Source of the DNA: Parahaliea aestuarii
Lineage (GTDB): Bacteria > Pseudomonadota > Gammaproteobacteria > Pseudomonadales > Halieaceae
Direction of reading: 5' to 3'
DNA length: 64,000 bases
Assembly (NCBI RefSeq): GCF_008064635.1
Contig: NZ_VRYZ01000003.1
Span: 434,001 to 498,000 of the forward strand
In this document: piece after piece, positions 62,271 to 64,000 of the stretch
Numbering within the stretch: the first letter of the stretch is position 1
How the letters are laid out: every line of letters begins with the position of its first letter
The notes under the pieces: generated by a model
What the model saw: the letters and a program-made list of their open reading frames with translations, nothing else
Databases searched by the model: none
What the model was told of the DNA's origin: nothing
Position numbers and translations under genes: made by a program

Positions 62271-62849
62271 TCAGTCGGCGTTCGGCAGCGGGCGCAGGCC
62301 GTGCCTGATGGCGGTGTTCACCGTCTTTTTCATCGCCTCGATGTCTGTCTGGTTGACCCGGTCGATGATCTTGGTAATCACTACGCGCCAGACCTCTTCC
62401 TTGCGCCCCACGTCATTGAATTGCAGGCCGATATTGCTGGTCTCCTTGACGCCGCCGAGTGCGATGGCATTGTCAATGGAGGCCTGGTCCATATTGCGAT
62501 TGGGGATCTGGCCGGGGTAGGTGGAGATATTGCTGGCTGAGTCAGAGGTCTCGCCCATGCGCAGGCCCTCCGCGTAGACGTAGTCCACGCTGAACTGGGC
62601 GCGTGCCGGGTCGAGTACATACCCCTTGGCCTTCAACTCGCTGTCCACTGCTTTGCGCAATACCGGGTCGACCTGGTAGATCGGATCGGTGGAGCCACGG
62701 CGATTATCCAGCGGTTCGCTGCGCCATTTGTAGTAGAGGTAGTTGGCGGCCTCGAAGTTTGCCGTATCGTCAGGGCGGGTCTCCACACCGCTGCAGGCGG
62801 TGATGGACAGTGCCAGCAATGTGGCGAAAACAATACGGTTGAGCAGCAT
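62271..62849 (-). CDS. DUF4136 lipoprotein
   Basis: 192-aa lipoprotein with lipobox SITAC near residue 19. The mature part has the DUF4136 pattern: ANFEAANYLYYKWRSEP early, VDPVLRKAVDSELKAKGYVL, and a late EEVWRVVITKIIDRVNQTD. Such proteins are usually periplasmic lipoproteins attached to a membrane and of unknown role. It converges on the hydroxyacid dehydrogenase gene with a 9-base gap. Confidence 0.85.
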   Translation of the reverse strand: MLLNRIVFATLLALSITACSGVETRPDDTANFEAANYLYYKWRSEPLDNRRGSTDPIYQVDPVLRKAVDSELKAKGYVLDPARAQFSVDYVYAEGLRMGETSDSASNISTYPGQIPNRNMDQASIDNAIALGGVKETSNIGLQFNDVGRKEEVWRVVITKIIDRVNQTDIEAMKKTVNTAIRHGLRPLPNAD

Positions 62850-63002
62850 GGTGGGCCTCGTGTGTGCGCGTCAATCGGGCGGCTAAATGGTAGCAGTCGC
62901 ACACCGGGCCGGCCACCGGATAGTTCGTAAAGTCGTGAAAAGCGGTGCAGGGCCGGGGGGGCTTTGATAGCATCGGCCCAAATAACTGATCACGGGCCCC
63001 GG

Positions 63003-63980
63003 ATGATCTCCAGAAAGCTGATTCGCACCGATCTCAATCTGTTGGTGGCCCTGCAGATATTACTGGAAGAGCGCAATGTCACTCGCGCCGCCGAGCGCCT
63101 GTCGGTGTCCCAGCCCGCGCTGTCCAAAACCCTGCAGAAACTGCGTGAATCCTTCGACGACGAATTGTTCACTCGCACCGCCCACGGCCTGGTGCCGACG
63201 CCGCGGGCCGAGGCCCTGGCACAGCAGTTGCCGAATCTGCTGGAGAATGTGGAGCAGGTTCTGGGCAGTGACAGATTCAGCCCGGACACCTTTGTCGGTA
63301 CTTTCAAACTGCTGTTGCCGCCGATTATCAGCGAAGGCCTTCTGCCCGGCCTGATGGCCGAATTACAGCAGGTGGCACCACAGGTTCAGGTTATCGCCGG
63401 CGAGGTGACGCCGGATTACCAGGAGCGCCTGAAAAAAGGGGAGGCGGACTTTGCCACCTTTGTGGCGAGCGAGACCGAACGCGATATTCTCGCCGAGCCG
63501 ATCGAAGCTTTGCCGCCGCGCTGCTACATGGGGGTGGGGCACGCGCTGGCGGGGCGGGACTTCAACCTCAAGGAGTTCCTCAGTTACCCGCACCTGCGCC
63601 TCTATCTGCCCGGGCTGGCGCGCGAGAACACGTCCCTGGTCGACGATGTGTTGGGCCAGTACGGCGTCCATCGCACCATCGCCCTGGAGACCACCCAGTT
63701 CTCTGCGGCGGTTGGCGTACTGACGCACACCAACTCACTGCTGGTGGCCAATGCCGGCTTCGAGAACAGCGGCCTCTACCGGGACCTGATCGTCGGCTGC
63801 GAGTTGCCCCAGGAACTACAGCGCATGATTCGCAACACCTACAGCGACCACCGCGGCAAGATGTCCCTCATGCGTCACACCCGAACCTCTCGCAGTGCTG
63901 CCCACCAGTGGATGCGCGCCCTGCTGATGAAGCATCTGGCAAGCCGCACCCTGGAAGAGGGCGGCAGCGACGCCGCCTGA
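63003..63980 (+). CDS. LysR-family transcriptional regulator
   Basis: 325-aa regulator. The winged helix-turn-helix is at residues about 10-70 (DLNLLVALQILLEERNVTRA, AERLSVSQPALSKTLQKLRE); the effector-binding domain runs from about 100. It resembles the NodD/PcpR-like subgroup of LTTRs (TDLNLLVAL start). The ATG at 63003 gives the standard start. It is divergent from the DUF4136 gene. Its target operon may lie beyond the right edge. Confidence 0.92.
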   Translation: MISRKLIRTDLNLLVALQILLEERNVTRAAERLSVSQPALSKTLQKLRESFDDELFTRTAHGLVPTPRAEALAQQLPNLLENVEQVLGSDRFSPDTFVGTFKLLLPPIISEGLLPGLMAELQQVAPQVQVIAGEVTPDYQERLKKGEADFATFVASETERDILAEPIEALPPRCYMGVGHALAGRDFNLKEFLSYPHLRLYLPGLARENTSLVDDVLGQYGVHRTIALETTQFSAAVGVLTHTNSLLVANAGFENSGLYRDLIVGCELPQELQRMIRNTYSDHRGKMSLMRHTRTSRSAAHQWMRALLMKHLASRTLEEGGSDAA

Positions 63981-64000
63981 TTACCCTATTTGCGCACAGA
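63981..64000. other. right edge, no feature
   Basis: Twenty bases after the LysR stop; nothing recognisable. Confidence 0.9.

Overview
The window is a high-GC chromosomal segment from a gammaproteobacterium. By gene content it is probably a marine heterotroph of the Cellvibrionales type (Halieaceae/Microbulbiferaceae-like). This placement is inferred from three things: the order ilvA - fau - 6S RNA - zapA - UPF0149 - pepP - ubiH - ubiI and HAD - rppH - ptsP - lgt - thyA - folA, which recalls Pseudomonas and relatives; a DUF3450/TtpC/ExbB/ExbD/TonB/TPR locus; and many TonB receptors and lipoproteins. No phage, IS element, tRNA, rRNA or CRISPR array was seen.

1-17.4 kb is mostly core metabolism. 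It runs from ilvA through a small membrane protein, fau with 6S RNA (ssrS), zapA and a ZapB-like coiled coil to the overlapping run UPF0149-pepP-ubiH-ubiI. Then come gcvH and rlmI. An 863-base gene-free gap (9861-10723) holds a giant imperfect inverted repeat around a 9-bp tandem array. After it lie a HAD phosphatase, rppH-ptsP, a TANGO2/NRDE protein and the tightly overlapped lgt-thyA-folA. 17.4-22.8 kb is one TonB2-type energy-coupling operon with an operator-like palindrome upstream and a strong bidirectional terminator. 22.8-31.4 kb holds csp, a QseBC-like two-component pair, pyk-glk, a periplasmic GDPD, an orphan solute-binding protein and three small or medium lipoproteins. 31.35-31.85 kb is a gene-free stretch with two diverged copies of one palindromic repeat family.

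31.8-38 kb has an aldehyde dehydrogenase, a membrane-anchored sulfatase, MscS and an S10-like peptidase. 38-45.2 kb looks like a substrate-uptake and activation locus: a TetR regulator, a sodium:solute symporter, a TonB receptor, an acyl-CoA synthetase-like enzyme and an alpha/beta hydrolase. Three copies of TTCAAC-N4-GTTGAA sit on its promoters, so the regulon can be read from the sequence. 45.2-52.1 kb is a minus-strand, fully overlapping surface-polysaccharide operon (ELM1-like protein, four glycosyltransferases, a YrbL-type kinase, an O-antigen ligase).

52.3-64 kb carries a YbaY/META lipoprotein, a Cys/His-rich small protein with a histidine-rich ZnuD-like TonB receptor (probable zinc uptake), a GNAT acetyltransferase, ubiX, an MFS exporter, a repeat-domain lipoprotein, an SDR, a ChrR-type double cupin, a 2-hydroxyacid dehydrogenase, a DUF4136 lipoprotein and a LysR regulator.
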